From Inonotus obliquus (lineage: Eukaryota; Basidiomycota; Agaricomycetes; Hymenochaetales; Hymenochaetaceae): 64,000 nucleotides of DNA. Positions 45,710 to 57,518 of this stretch are shown piece after piece. The translations under genes and the position numbers were made by a program. The stretch is taken from contig JAJHTX010000004.1 in the NCBI GenBank assembly GCA_032164295.1, positions 1,674,001-1,738,000 of the forward strand, written 5' to 3'. How positions within the stretch are numbered: the first letter of the stretch is position 1; each line of letters begins with the position of its first letter. The notes beneath the pieces are model-generated. The model made no database searches and was not told the origin of the DNA. It worked only from the letters and a program-made list of their open reading frames with translations.

Positions 45710-48090
45710 ATGCCTTCCACAGGCGTAATGGAAACCTTCAAGAGTACGTTTCCTCTACCGACATGTGCCACCCTCATTTCCATCTCACATTTTTTCATAC
45801 CAGACCTCATTCGACATGGGAGGCAGCATCACGACCAGCCAAGAGCCCATGATACCCAATCAACACGTGAGAAGACCGCGTCAGGCTCGCAGACCCATCG
45901 AGCACAACGCGATCAACGCGCCGCGAATCATGGTCAGAATCTACATGTAAATCAACAAGGCATCCCCGTCAAGGACCAGCCAATGGTTTCACCAAATTAC
46001 ATGCGAGAGGCAGAGCTCATCGTAAAGGAAGAGAATAAGGCCAAGAGCACTATGCCCGTGTACAAGGGCCTCGAGAAATACAAACTATTGCGGAAGATGG
46101 GCGAGTGAGTTCCTTCGCGTCATCCTTCTTCCAAGTGGCATATATTCACCTTTCCCAAAGTGGCGCTTTCTCGAATGTATACGAGGCCATTGATTTGACC
46201 TCCGGCGAGAAAGTAGCAGGTGAGCTCCCTGTCGATACTTCCCGGTGGATTTTACTTATTTTGATTTCAACACGCACGCAGTCAAGGTAGTCCGCAAATT
46301 TGAACTCAGTGCATCACAGGTCAGAACCTTGTTTTAGCATAGCTCACCCTTCGCTCCACAGCTGCTGACTCCATGCTCCCTTTTTATCCTTTCACCCGCC
46401 TTACTGTCAATACGGTGGCATGCTTGATGCACTCAGGATGGGAACAAACATCTCAACCCGCAGTTCAAAAAGCGTCCCCGTGTTACTGAGGTGCTGTCTT
46501 TCTTCGTTATCCTCGCTTCTCGTTTCTTCTCGTGGCATACGTGTTTCTTTATCTCAGCCATGGGATTATTTCATCGTAATCTAGCTGCCGTTGCTGACAC
46601 TTGGTTCTGATTTATAGCGCGCAAACATACTCAAAGGTAAGCGCTATTTCGTCCCTTTCCGAGTGTGCCTGACTTTATTCTCCAGAGGTGCAGATAATGC
46701 GGGGTATCAACCACCCAGCGATAGTGCAATTACATCAGTTCTTTGAGTCAGAAGAGCATTATTTCTTGGTATTGGAGCGTACGTCCTGAAAAGATGCTCG
46801 ATTGATTGATTGCAAGGCTAACCTGGGTGGAATAGTCATGGAGGGCGGCGAACTATTCCATCAAATAGTGAAGCTCACATATTTCAGCGAAAATCTTTCA
46901 AGGCACGTCATTCTTCAAGTAGCAAATGCCATTCGATATCTGCATGAAGAGCGGGGCGTCGTGCATCGGTTTGTAGATCCGAGCTTTGTTTCTGATCGTT
47001 TGATGACACCTTCTTCTTAGAGATATCAAGCCTGAGAATTTGCTTTTCGAACGCATTCCGATTATTCCTTCAAAGAACCCTATACATCGACCATATGACG
47101 AGGAGAAAGAGGACGAGGGAGATTTTATTCCCAGCTGCGGAGGTGGTGGTATCGGTAAGGTGAAGATTGCCGACTTCGGTCTTAGTAAAGTTGTCTGGGA
47201 CCAGCAAACCATGACGCCATGCGGGACCGTGGGTTACACAGCACCTGAGATCGTTAAGGACGAGCGCTATTCCAAGAGCGTCGACATGTGGGCACTGGGA
47301 TGTGTTCTTTATACCTTACTCTGTGGCTTCCCTCCTTTTTACGACGAGAGTATAAATGTCCTCACGGAAAAGGTGGCGCGGGGATACTATACCTTCTTAA
47401 GTCCCTGGTGGGACGATATCAGCGCATCTGGTGCGTGACATGGCTTGCATGCTTAATGAGCTCAGGCCAATTCCTGTTTTAGCGAAAGATCTGATCACGC
47501 ATCTTCTCTGCGTCGATCCTGCTCAACGATACACCATTGATCAGTTCCTGGCACATCCATGGTGCAATGAGAAGCCGGCTCCACCTCCACTGCCAACCCC
47601 ACTGACAGCGCCTGTTGCTATCGATTCACCTCTGTTGCAATCCCTGCGTGGAGGCCGAGAAGCCAGGTCACCAGGCTTGGCCACTCTTAAGGAGGCGTTT
47701 GACGTCACTTATGCGGTACATCGCGCACGGGAAGAAGAAGAGGCTCGGCGAGCATATCGTGGACCAGGTGGCGCGGGAATGGCAGGATTCCTGCATGACC
47801 TCAATGAGGCTGATGAAGATGAAGGCCAGGAACAGGTCAATCCGGCAAACACCAGCGACAAGCGACGCTCACGATTGAATGACGGAAGAGCTGGCATGCG
47901 CGATGCCCCGCGGCATGGACGTGAGAGTGCTGGCAAACCGTTTCAACTCGACATCGATAACGCGACCTTGCTCGGTCGTAGGCATCGGAGGGGGCGGACA
48001 CCTGGTGCCCCCAGCCCGCTTGGGCAGCAATCCATTGGTGAAAACTATGATCCATACGTGGCGCCGGGGAGCCCAATGCACATCGGCTGA
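45710..48090 (+). CDS. Srk1/Rck2-type MAPK-activated protein kinase (CAMK group)
   Basis: Ser/Thr kinase acting downstream of stress MAP kinase in fission yeast Srk1 and yeast Rck2. Ten exons: 45710-45743, 45804-46104, 46161-46219, 46282-46319, 46437-46490, 46618-46636, 46686-46778, 46836-46968, 47021-47430 and 47483-48090, giving 582 aa. Kinase domain about 105-430: Gly-rich loop MGDGAFSNVYEA, catalytic Lys in AVKVVRK, a split N-lobe, VVHRDIKPENLL, KIADFGLSK and GTVGYTAPEIVKDERYSKSV. The insertion between HRD and DFG (IPIIPSKNP and acidic residues, then GGGGIGKVK) is a trait of the Rck/Srk1 subgroup. The C-terminal tail is charged and holds the helix REEEEARRAYRG. Exon 6 is only 19 nt. Confidence 0.9.
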
Positions 48091-48553
48091 ATGAACGCTC
48101 CGAAAAGGTTTTCATTTTCATGTTTTCCTTGCAGACTTCCGCACTGCTCCACTTGCAACCCGATATCGGTACTACAGGATGGAGCTCCCATAGCACTCTG
48201 TTCAAGATTACTGGCATTATACAAGACATACCATCGATGGATGTATACTTCTTGATCCACATATCTTCTTCGCTCCCGAATCTCCTCATTCCATGTATAT
48301 TTATCCCTGTATCGGTTATAAGCTCTTTTCCTGTTGTATCGTACTTTTGCTTCTCCAAAAACTGCCTCTTCATCGCCCACGCGATGATGTCATGCAATAG
48401 CGATCAGGCAGGTACTAATTGGGATTTGCGTGATCTGCACCATTAATTCTTCGCTCTCTTGGCTGGAGTACAGTATGTGTTCGTCCACAAAATGAGCTTA
48501 CACATATCCATTCAAAACTAACTAAACAAGAATAACTAAGCGAACAAAAAAAT
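48091..48553. other. Convergent 3' intergenic spacer
   Basis: Between the stop codons of the Srk1-type kinase and the chitinase. It includes several weak open frames (the longest about 110 codons) with random-looking composition. No RNA gene seen. Confidence 0.45.
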
Positions 48554-50487
48554 CTAGACTGGCTTTCCAAGGCCACGACGCAAAGCATTCATTAAATCCC
48601 ACTGGGGAGTATCACCCGATAGATCCCACACAGCAGTACCAAGGATTTGAGAATCTCTCGCGAATTGCGCTTTGAGACCAAGAGAATCCGTATCGTCATA
48701 CGTCACCACCTGATGGACGTATGGAGAAGTGAGGTAAGGTGTGGTGCTACAATGATCCCAGTAACGCGTGAACCCGCCAACTGAGACAAAGCTTGTAGAG
48801 TCAGCCACTAGGGTACCGTTGACTGCGCGAACGGGGATGAGAGCGCCCTGGTTGACTATGGAGCTGAATTGGATTTGACCGCTGTCGGTTGTACCTTCAC
48901 TACTTTGAAGGAGGACTAGTCCTTGAGCTGTCGCTTGTTGTGTCTGTGGTCCTCCCGCTTTATTCGCTGGAGATCTGAATATGGAAGCGGTCACGTTATA
49001 CACGATTCCAGGGGAAGGTGAAGGAATAGGGACGCTGGAGAGAGGCAAGACCGACAATGCAGGTACATCAGAAGAAGCAGTCTGAGTTGCACCTGAGCTC
49101 GAGCTCGCCGAATTGTTCTGAGTTTCGCCACCAACTTGTCGGCGAATGAGAGACCGTTTCTTGTGTTGCATTTGTGTGGCATCAGATGGGTTCAAGTAAC
49201 CGTAGAAAGGGACACCGAGCATAAGCCTATTCGCTGGGAACTTGGCGTTTGTCCAAGCGTTGATGGCTGCTTTTGCGTTAAACTGAGGTTGTGAAGAGTC
49301 TTGGCAGCCATTGTCTAGCGGGGCGTTTGGTCCGGGCTTGGGTAAAGCTATAATAACATGAGTGAGAGTTACAGAAAGAAAAGACTAAAACAGACGTACA
49401 ACCAAAGACATCGTAATTCATGATGTTAACCCAGTCCAATACGTCAGCAAAGCCAGAGACGTCACTCATCGGACTACCATCCGGTCCTGCAAATGGTACG
49501 TCCTGAACTGCGGCAGTGATTACTGCACCACTTGGCAACCTTGAGCGCAGAAACCTGAGCATCTCCAAAAAGTTGGCGCTGTCTTGAGGACTGACACCGT
49601 TATTGCTTTCACCTTGTTGACCAGGATACTCCCAGTCAATGTCAATACCGTCAAGCTTGAACGTATTGTAAACGTTGACAATGTTGTTTACAAGAGTCGC
49701 CCGGGAGTTTGCATTGGAGCAAGCGGCGGAGAAAGAACTTGACAGGCTGTTAGACGCTCGAACTAGCGAAGTAGGGAAGGAAAGAGACGAACCTGCTTCC
49801 ACTCCAGCCTCCGATACTAAGCTTAACCTTAGTCCCCGATGCATGAGCAGCCGCAACAAGTCTGGACAGCATCTGCGGTGTTGAGTTGGGATCATCAAAG
49901 CCGATACTAAAGTCCTGGTCCAACACGCCAAATGCAAAATCAATCCAATCCAACCGGCTCATGTCAATATTCTCCGGCGGCATGGTAGACGTGACCCAGT
50001 CAGGATAGTATGCAGAGAGAAGCGGGCCACTGATATTGACGGCAGGCGTATGAGCAGCGGGAGCACCGGCGCCACCCGAGTATGTAGGTGCGGTGTCATT
50101 GGAATTTGTCTGAGAAGGAAGCGAAGAAGGATCCGAGTTCGAGCCGTTGACCGAGTCCATTGGCATGAACAAGACACCTTGCGCATTAGAGTCTGCATCA
50201 TTCTCAACACGGGAGCCCGAAGGTACAACCGGTGCAGGAAGTGTTGTCGAGGCCGAATCAGATTGCGAATCAGTGCTAGAAACATCGCTGGCGGTAAAGG
50301 TCTCTGTTATAGTCTCAACTATTGTTCCTGAAAATACTTCGGTGCGAGTTTCTGTGACGACAAGGTCTGCTGGTTGTCTCTTCGTCCAATGAGCATAAGG
50401 ACGATGTTTGTCACCGTGAGAGGGCGCGGCCTGCGCAACCGCGAGTAGAGCGAGAAGAGCAGAAAGAACGCGGAATGCAGAAGTCAT
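48554..50487 (-). CDS. Secreted GH18 chitinase-like glycoside hydrolase
   Basis: Predicted extracellular or wall-bound chitin hydrolase. Exons on the minus strand 50487-49793, 49737-49403 and 49347-48554 give 607 aa. A signal peptide is clear (RVLSALLALLAVAQA). A Ser/Thr/Asn-rich linker runs to about residue 150 (many Thr/Ser and N-glycosylation sequons). The catalytic barrel starts with LLSAYYPDWV; it contains VKLSIGGWSGS (GH18 SxGG) and the catalytic motif DGIDIDWEYPG with the acid Glu, then VLDWVNIMNYDVFG. A Ser-rich insertion (near RSLIRRQVGG) interrupts the second half before VVTYDDTDSLGLKAQF, AVWDLSGD and the C-terminus. The role may be hyphal wall remodelling or nutrition. Confidence 0.92.
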
Positions 50488-51562
50488 ATCCAGTAAGCCA
50501 GCTGGGACACGTTAGAAAATGAATGGAATTTTTCACGAAGTCGCAATGCCGCGCCGCGGGTGGAGATGAATGGGAAAGATAGGGAAGCGACCAACGGCGG
50601 CGAGCAGACATATTTATTGTGTCTATGGCTGTCTCAGAGGGAGGACCTGCCAGCCACTGAGTGGAAGACAATATTGACGAAGACGCGTTCGGAACGTGAC
50701 TACCAAGTCAGCCGTGACCGATGTTATGGAATACGATTGAGGAAATTGCATTTGTTCTCCGCGGCCTTGATGAGGGAGAGAAGACAGGCAAATTGGCCAC
50801 TGACAGGAGAAGCAATTGGATTGGCATTATTCGGCTTGTCGTACCGATCACCGAGGAGCAAATGACTCCGCGGTCTAGTGATGTGGTGGGGAGTGCGTAG
50901 AAACAGTCATATTAACTTCTACCTTGATCATGCGCCCGGAACACGTCGGAATCTCCGACTTCCGACGGTCTTGCATGCACACCAGTAGGAAGCGGATGAT
51001 ACCAAACGTGTCGCAACCCAACTTCTCCGGCTTGTTCTTTGGAGCGGAAAAGTCAATTTTGATTTGAGATTCATGCGCGAAGGTTATGTAATTCGATCAT
51101 AAAAAGAGCCAAAAAATACCGAGATGACCCAGAGAGGAAATGGACATTGCGCACCGGCGGAAGGGGACACTCGCTTCCATGGCATGGTCAGGACAGCCAA
51201 GCGTTGGATCGGACATGTTGGTGGGATATCCGGTCCACGTTCCGGAGTCTGTTTCGATAACACGCGTCACAGTTACGCAGACACGGAATTGCCGTGTTTG
51301 AGGTTTGGACAGTTATGTTGTGGACAAGATTTTCCCGGATCTATTTTTTTTTTTTGTGTTTGTTCAGGGACAGGAAGCCCATCTTGGAAGGAATTGCCGG
51401 AATTGCCGCGTTATCTACCTGACCTTCTGTGTTCCTCGCGCGAAATTTCTCTCACTAGCGCTTGGCTAAATTCAGCCTGTCCAATCGTCATATCCAGATC
51501 TCTGATATAAACCGAACTTGTCTGCGCCTGGTCCCTCCGCTCGTCGTCCTCTCCTTTTCTCG
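50488..51562. promoter_or_regulatory. Long divergent spacer with repeated CGG-N5-CCG sites
   Basis: Over 1 kb between the chitinase start and the Ser/Pro-rich gene. It holds three CGG-N5-CCG inverted repeats (50947-50957, 51284-51294 and 51398-51408; the last two are the same 11-mer), a TCCGG-N8-CCGGA repeat at 51229-51246, and 12 consecutive T at 51344-51355. No convincing gene. Such sites are bound by Zn2Cys6 regulators in fungi; function here is inference. Confidence 0.5.
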
Positions 51563-52477
51563 ATGGACTACTCAAGGTCCTACTCCCCTGTCCCTCCTCC
51601 ATGTCCTTCCCCACAGCTCAAGCCTCAGCCCCTTCCGACGCCCCCAGTCTATGCTCGTCGTCCCAGCTTGACTCCCTCCTCTTCACTAGAGCGTAATCCT
51701 CCGCCCAAGCTCAAAATGAAGCCAAGTGCCGCCGCTAGTTCAGAGTCACTCGTTTTCTCTCTCAAAGACGCGATAGTCGCTGGTAGCCCATCGCGTCGTC
51801 GTTTCTCAGAACACGCTGGATTGCGCCATCCGACCTCTTCTCAGGACTCTTTTGATCGCCGACCTCGGACTGCAGAAATCAGTCGTCCTTTCATTGATAT
51901 CCCATCCCCCGCCTCCTCCAGCTCTTTCAAGCGGAAGTATCGCCAGTCAGAATCAATAACACAAGCTTCGGAGATCTATTTTCCGCCCTCGAGCCCACCC
52001 TCTCGCTCCCTGGCAAGAAAGCGCACTCGCTCACCCACCGGTGGTCCCGTCGCACCCGTCGAACTGCCCCCGCCCGTACCACCTCTGCCCGCAAAACGCG
52101 GAGGACGGTCATCTTCATTGTTTTCAAGGAGACTGCCTTCTCTACGCATTCCGGAGCTGGGGCTTGGACTAGATGAGAAGCTGCGTTCGCCACTCTCCCC
52201 TCTAATATCCGGAACACCGTCCCGGAGGCGAGAAAGCCACTCGAAGGCTGCGCCACCCGAGGCAATGTCATTCCTTAATATGTCTCCGAAGAAGCAGGTG
52301 AAACGTCATCCGGGACGGTCGAGTCTGGGTGACCGTGACCCGCTAACGCCAACTGTCTCCATCTCGATGCGATCGACACATTCCCTTCCGGATATGAAAG
52401 CGGCAAAACGCAGGAGCAATCCCTCCTCGTTTACCAGTCGCATATTGCGACTCGGTACTCAACAGATGGTACACTAG
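51563..52477 (+). CDS. Uncharacterised Ser/Pro-rich protein
   Basis: Family not recognised. A single exon of 304 codons from the ATG at 51563 (MDYSRSYSPVPPPCPSPQLK); the frame is open for 15 more codons upstream to an ATG at 51518. The protein is disordered, rich in Ser, Pro and Arg, with many RRxS and SP sites (for example SPSRRRFSEHAGL), two basic patches and a C-terminal RSTHSLPDMKAAKRRS segment. No domain is visible. The composition resembles regulatory proteins phosphorylated by basophilic and proline-directed kinases, which is inference. Confidence 0.7.
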   Translation: MDYSRSYSPVPPPCPSPQLKPQPLPTPPVYARRPSLTPSSSLERNPPPKLKMKPSAAASSESLVFSLKDAIVAGSPSRRRFSEHAGLRHPTSSQDSFDRRPRTAEISRPFIDIPSPASSSSFKRKYRQSESITQASEIYFPPSSPPSRSLARKRTRSPTGGPVAPVELPPPVPPLPAKRGGRSSSLFSRRLPSLRIPELGLGLDEKLRSPLSPLISGTPSRRRESHSKAAPPEAMSFLNMSPKKQVKRHPGRSSLGDRDPLTPTVSISMRSTHSLPDMKAAKRRSNPSSFTSRILRLGTQQMVH

Positions 52478-55400
52478 TATCGATTACTTTTTCCTGCCCG
52501 AAAGACGGGACGTGGCCGAAACGCTGGCTTAAAGTTCTGACGCGTCGAGGGACTCTCGGCAAGTGACAACGTAATTTCGGTATTTATTTGTCGCCCCACT
52601 TAGGGCTTCTCTACCGAACTGCTTGCCTATGACCGGCGCGAACACGCGTTGATCTAGTGGGACCACTGGTCGACGGAAGAATAGTTCTGTGCACCTGACA
52701 AGCTTTCTTCAACAACGTAAAGTCGATCGCTTCCGAGCATTTGGCTCTGAACTGTCCTTTTCCGTCCGCTCGTTCAGCGGGACACAAACGATAACCGTCT
52801 TTTGTGATGGCGCCACCGCTCTCTATCCTTTTTCCGTTGCCTTCCACACTTCGGAGCGTTCCCGCTCATTGGGGATTTTAAAACCTCCGCTAACGTGCAT
52901 AAAGAATCCTTTGACATTCGATTCTACCCGTATTCGACTTTCATATTCTAAAGTTCCTTTTTTCTTTTGGTTTACCCGCGCTTCTGCGCAGTACGTACAC
53001 CACAAAGTATATCTCTTTCTTACCCGATACCAGATACCAGATACCCCCGACTGCTTTGTCTTCTTTGTTGTCCCATCGTGTGTCTCTAGCCAATCGACTC
53101 CGAGTCGTTCGTATTCATATCACTCGTTCATACACGCATTTAACCACACACCCAGTCACTCCCTCGCTTATTGTGCATTACTACTGTACTTGTTGTAAAC
53201 CCACAGCTCTCGTTCTTTCTTTCCCCCTCTCATTAACCAAGAAGAAAAGTCGTGTACTGATAGCTGGACTAAGGACAAAAGGACCATGCTCTATCTAACT
53301 AAAGTAGCTTTCGTTCTTGCTGTACTGTACGGACTCGCCATATATTCAAATAATCTCCTTATCACTTTATTGAGACTACTATGCTGGGGATCCTTGCCTG
53401 GACTGCCAATAGCAAAGCGCCTTCTCCAGGATTACGTATCGACTTAGGGGGAGAAGTGGTCAAACTAACGTACTATTCCAGAAAGAGCTTTCTTTGAGCT
53501 TTGATTGGGGTGTGTTGCTCATTGTTTGTTTGGCGTTGTGTTGATGTGGCTCAGCAACTTCTCTTCCCTCTCTCAGATCTCCGATTCTGGCCTTCTGACT
53601 TCTTTGGTTCTATTCCATTTTTAAGAGGGGTGGTTGCAAGGTTCTCGCATTCGCATTCACATTCGGTATTTTGAATGGTAAATTCGAGTGAATTGTTAGC
53701 CAATAGTATTATTAGGTGCGTTCTTATCGGTATCTGGATCACGGTATGTGCCGGATTAATCGTACAGAACGCCCGCTGCGGATTCTGCAATTGACTCTAT
53801 CAGTGATATGAACGGAACTATAATCTAATCGGACAGCGGCTTGGCGACGCGGAAGACCAATGAATAAGATAAGAAAAGACTCGGGCGCAGTTGTTTCAAC
53901 TGTGTTCATTTCTTACCCTGTTCTCTCTATTCAACAAACATCAAAGAACATCAAAGAGTCAATTGTATCTGACAGCTTTAGGGAAAAGATCAAGATTAAA
54001 ATTGATGTCTGTCCGAATCTATTGGAAATCAAATCGGCTTATGGCGCTACTGTTTGGTCTAATGTTGGTCACCAGATGTAGCGCTGCGGAGGCAAGTCGG
54101 CTCGGGATTCGGTTTCAACATGGCAACCTGAATATGAATAGAAGGATGAAAGGCTTAGCCTTCGTACCTGGAGAACTGTCTACATGCTGCTGCCGTAGCG
54201 TGCCATTGCCATTGTCCCTGTGCCAGTGGCGGTCAGACTAGACCGGGTGAGTAGTTTTCGAGGAACAAACTTACTCCATCACTGTATTTAATACATAGAT
54301 GTAAGGCTGAATCGAGTAGACAGAAGTACGGATCTCAAACTCCTCCCACGATGTCTGACACTTCATACGAGCAACATCTGACATGAAGTGTATTTTGAAC
54401 TTATAGGCGCTGCGAGTCTCCTTGAATATTCGCGGATCGGTACTATAGAAGGAGATAGTACTAGTACCTTTCGCGTTATGTCAAGGCTGCGCAACCGTTT
54501 GAAACAGGTGAAACAGGAGCTACTCGTCCGGGCCGTTCTCGAAATATAGCATCTATCCTCGTGTCCAGGTTAGGTGAAGAATGCGGACATCTGCATATTG
54601 CCACATAGTAGTGGAACACTCCACCAGTGACCTATAATAGTCTCGGGCGGGATTCGGCTCGAAGCGAGCGGCGAACAAATCGGACATCCACCCGAAAGCA
54701 AATAGAAGAGCACTTGAAACGACTGTTTCGAATTATTCGGAGTCGGAGTCAACTGATTCAGCAGTTACAGCTTAGGCGACGAATAACCACCTGCGATACA
54801 TTCGCAGTTCCTTCCCCCAGAAGACTGGGACACAGATTCTGTTCCAACGATTTGATGATTCGATAGAATGTGAAGGTCCGACGGTATTTCCGTTCATTAC
54901 GGCGTCGGCGTCAAAGATCTGCTGTATCATAATTGTTTAGTTCACGGACATATTGTCGCAGAAAAAAGGGATATTTGCTCGTAGATCTTTCCAATGTGGA
55001 TAATGCTTCGTATTCGCCAGAAAGGACCTTTGCTCCACGAATCAATTGGCTAATTTATATGGATCCTCACGCAGTACGGCATTTCGAAAGAGCAGTCTTG
55101 ATATTCATAGACGGTGCTGATCACACAATTCTGCTGCTTCGGTCAGGGACTGTTGTACTTGCTAGTGTTGACCCGAAAGAATGTACGTGTCTCCAGCACT
55201 TGCATAGATAGAGAGCTCGTCGGCTTTCCGGGTAGCCAAGTGGCCAGAGGAGTTCGATAGATTGAACTGTTAGCCACTAGGAACTTTGTTCCACCATTTG
55301 GACACGGACACCCAAGTCTAGTGTTCTTGCTGAGCACAATTCCTCAGACAGGGATGAAATCTCTCTTGGCTACAGCTTCACCATTCGACGATCCTATTTG

Positions 55401-56241
55401 TAAAGCCGTCAGCTTTCACAGTAGTGGAATCGAACCGCTCTTACTGCTCAGATTCATATCCACAGATCCTTTCAACCCCAGCGGTTCTGACATGTAACTC
55501 ATGTTACAAGGGCGATCTTTATGTAAAGTCCGATTGTTGTAAGTTCTGGACTGTTTAGGGGTTAGACGTCTTTCAAGACGGGCCCCAAGTTCTGCTTCTC
55601 ATCAAAGGAACTGAAACGCGGAAGCTTACGAAAAGCTCGGATCAAAATGCTGAAGAAAGAGTCAATGAAGCATGGTCACGGTGATGTGGAATACGGAATG
55701 CAGGAATGTGGGAGTTGTAACTGAATGGAAGACCTGGATGCGGTGATAAAACGAAGAAAATGTAAAAGCGGAATGACTAATGGAAAGTATCAAACACAGG
55801 CGATGAGGTGTATCGATCAGTAAGGAAATGGTGCTAGTCAAGTCGAGAGGAGTTAGTCGTGAAAGGCCGTAATGTGGTATGATGCGAGCTGATAATGCAA
55901 GAATAAAAAGAAAGGTAAAGTAGAGAAAATGAGGCCACGAGAGAGATGCAAGCACGTATTGAAACATCTAAGACGAAGAGCTTCGGTACGTCCGAGCGAT
56001 ACGTGCGGAGAGACGTCGTAATGATACAGATGTGAGATGCAAGTAGCGAAAAAATAAACATACCCAGTAGTACACTGCTATAATCACAAAAGACGCCAAC
56101 AAACAAATAGCCACGTTATAAGCGAGATTCACATCGACACAGAATCGAATAGATAGATAAGCCAAGGCACCAAAAGGAACCGGAGTTTTGCATGCGCTGT
56201 GAGAGCATCTTGTGCATGAGTCGGAATACATGTCTGCTTCT
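52478..56241. other. Gene-poor region
   Basis: 3.8 kb without a gene I can support apart from a possible 53-codon frame at 53286. The stretch 52860-53280 is CT-rich on the plus strand, as in fungal promoters and 5' leaders, and holds a small GATACCA tandem repeat (53026-53045). From 53450 to 55650 I see only short frames with no protein similarity. A tRNA-like T-loop near 55425 fails on closer look. 55650-56241 is probably the 3' flank of the Mum2-like gene. Confidence 0.5.
53286..53447 (+). CDS. Possible small hydrophobic protein (53 aa)
   Basis: An ATG with A at -3 opens 53 codons. The N-terminal half is hydrophobic (VAFVLAVLYGLAIYS, then LLITLLRLLCWG) and the C-terminus is mixed (IAKRLLQDYVST). 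It follows a 400-bp CT-rich leader-like stretch. No family is recognised and there is no independent support, so this could be chance. Confidence 0.25.
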   Translation: MLYLTKVAFVLAVLYGLAIYSNNLLITLLRLLCWGSLPGLPIAKRLLQDYVST

Positions 56242-57518
56242 TCAAAGTCCCATGCGTTCTCTAAGTGTTCGATCGTCCTGGCCGACGTTACCACGTCCGC
56301 CTTTTCGGATACTTGTGTTACCTCCACCGCCGCTTTGTCCCCGGCCGTTTCGACGTGTACGGTCACGATCATGTGCCCTGTCTCTGTTGTCTTTATCTTT
56401 TACCTGCTCTCTGTGTCGAGAACCTTCCCGCTCCCGATCGCGATCACGATGATCACGCGGTCGTTCCCGCTCAGGCTCTCGCTCTCGGGGTCTATCCTTT
56501 TCTCTATCTCTATCCCTCTCCCGAGGTCTGTCCCGCGACCGGTCGCGGCCCTTCTTAACATCCTCGTCTACGTCCATCCGCGCTTCTTTGAATGGCGACC
56601 GACGACCATCGTTAACGAGAGGAGAACGATCGCGCCTTGGGGCGCGGGAAGGAGGGATGCCAAGGGGAGTGGCGTTTGAGTTTGAAAGCGAAAGTAGTAA
56701 ATTGGCAGGCGAGCGAGCGGGAGAAGCGCGAGGTTCTGCGAGTCTAGGCTTCTTGTGTGCTCGAGGGCCGGTCGGCAAAGGTTTGATGTCTCCATTATGA
56801 CTGGCGACTGGCGACTCCGCGCGGACTGAGAGGCTTCGTGCCCGGGGAGGTGGAGAGCGCGACTCGCGCCGGTCCAGGTTGTTTAACTTCTGTTGTTGGT
56901 GATTAAGGAACACAGTATAGGACTTATCCAACTCTTCACTACAGGCACGCGATATTAAATTATTAATAAACTGCAGAAAACAAGCCAGACTCACGAAAGT
57001 GATGAGACTACTCCGTGGGAGTCTATGTGGCAAAGATGAACAGTAAGAACGCGAGCCAAACGGTCAGACGCGTCGCAGAGTAATCACCTTTTAGCGCCCC
57101 ATCAAGCCTGCTGATAGTCTTTTTCAAGGAGCGAACTTCCTCTTTGAGCTGACCAGTTTCACTGACACGAAGTAGACTATATAGTTCATCATTCTCTTCT
57201 TGCAGGATACGTGTCCGTTGCAGAAGAGCGGCAGTCATAGTAGTTGAAGCTGAACCTTGCGCATTTTGTGATGTCTGGTTTGGGATAAACGACTGCAATA
57301 AAGCTACAAGAGCAGGAGGGAGATGAAGAGGGTCCGAACGAGATGGCGCTGGTTGTATGGTGAGAAATTTTTTCAATTGGTTGACTTCATCCTGTAATAA
57401 GCAGTGAGCCGGGGTGTGCATAAGGATATACGCGGCGTACTGTTAGTTCTGCCACTTGAGAGTCACGCTTCCTGAGGAGAGTCTCGAGCTCGAGCTCGCG
57501 TAGGGATGGCAGATCCAT
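56242..57518 (-). CDS. MUM2: Mum2/WTAP-like coiled-coil protein (m6A writer regulatory subunit type)
   Basis: Mum2/WTAP proteins anchor the N6-adenosine methyltransferase complex on mRNA. Four exons on the minus strand, 57518-57441, 57391-57088, 57022-56995 and 56938-56242, give 368 aa. Residues 1-150 form a coiled coil: LPSLRELELETLLRKRDSQV, DEVNQLKKFL, LLQRTRILQEENDELYSLLR, LKEEVRSLKKTISRLDGALK and SLSEELDKSYTVFL, the order seen in fungal Mum2. The C-terminal half is disordered, with a long Arg/Asp/Glu-alternating tract (RDRDREKDRPREREPERE) and ends in an RG-rich segment. The frame is open upstream of 57518 but without a better ATG. The identification rests on the coiled-coil pattern, so it is moderate. 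Confidence 0.6.

Noticed and set aside
55400..55480. tRNA-like T-arm (GGTTCGATTCC on the minus strand)
   Set aside because: The flanking bases do not form a T stem and no D arm or acceptor stem fits.
55968..56372. 134-codon minus-strand frame with a hydrophobic segment
   Set aside because: Overlaps the Mum2-like coding end in another frame and reads into its 3' flank; no start context or similarity.
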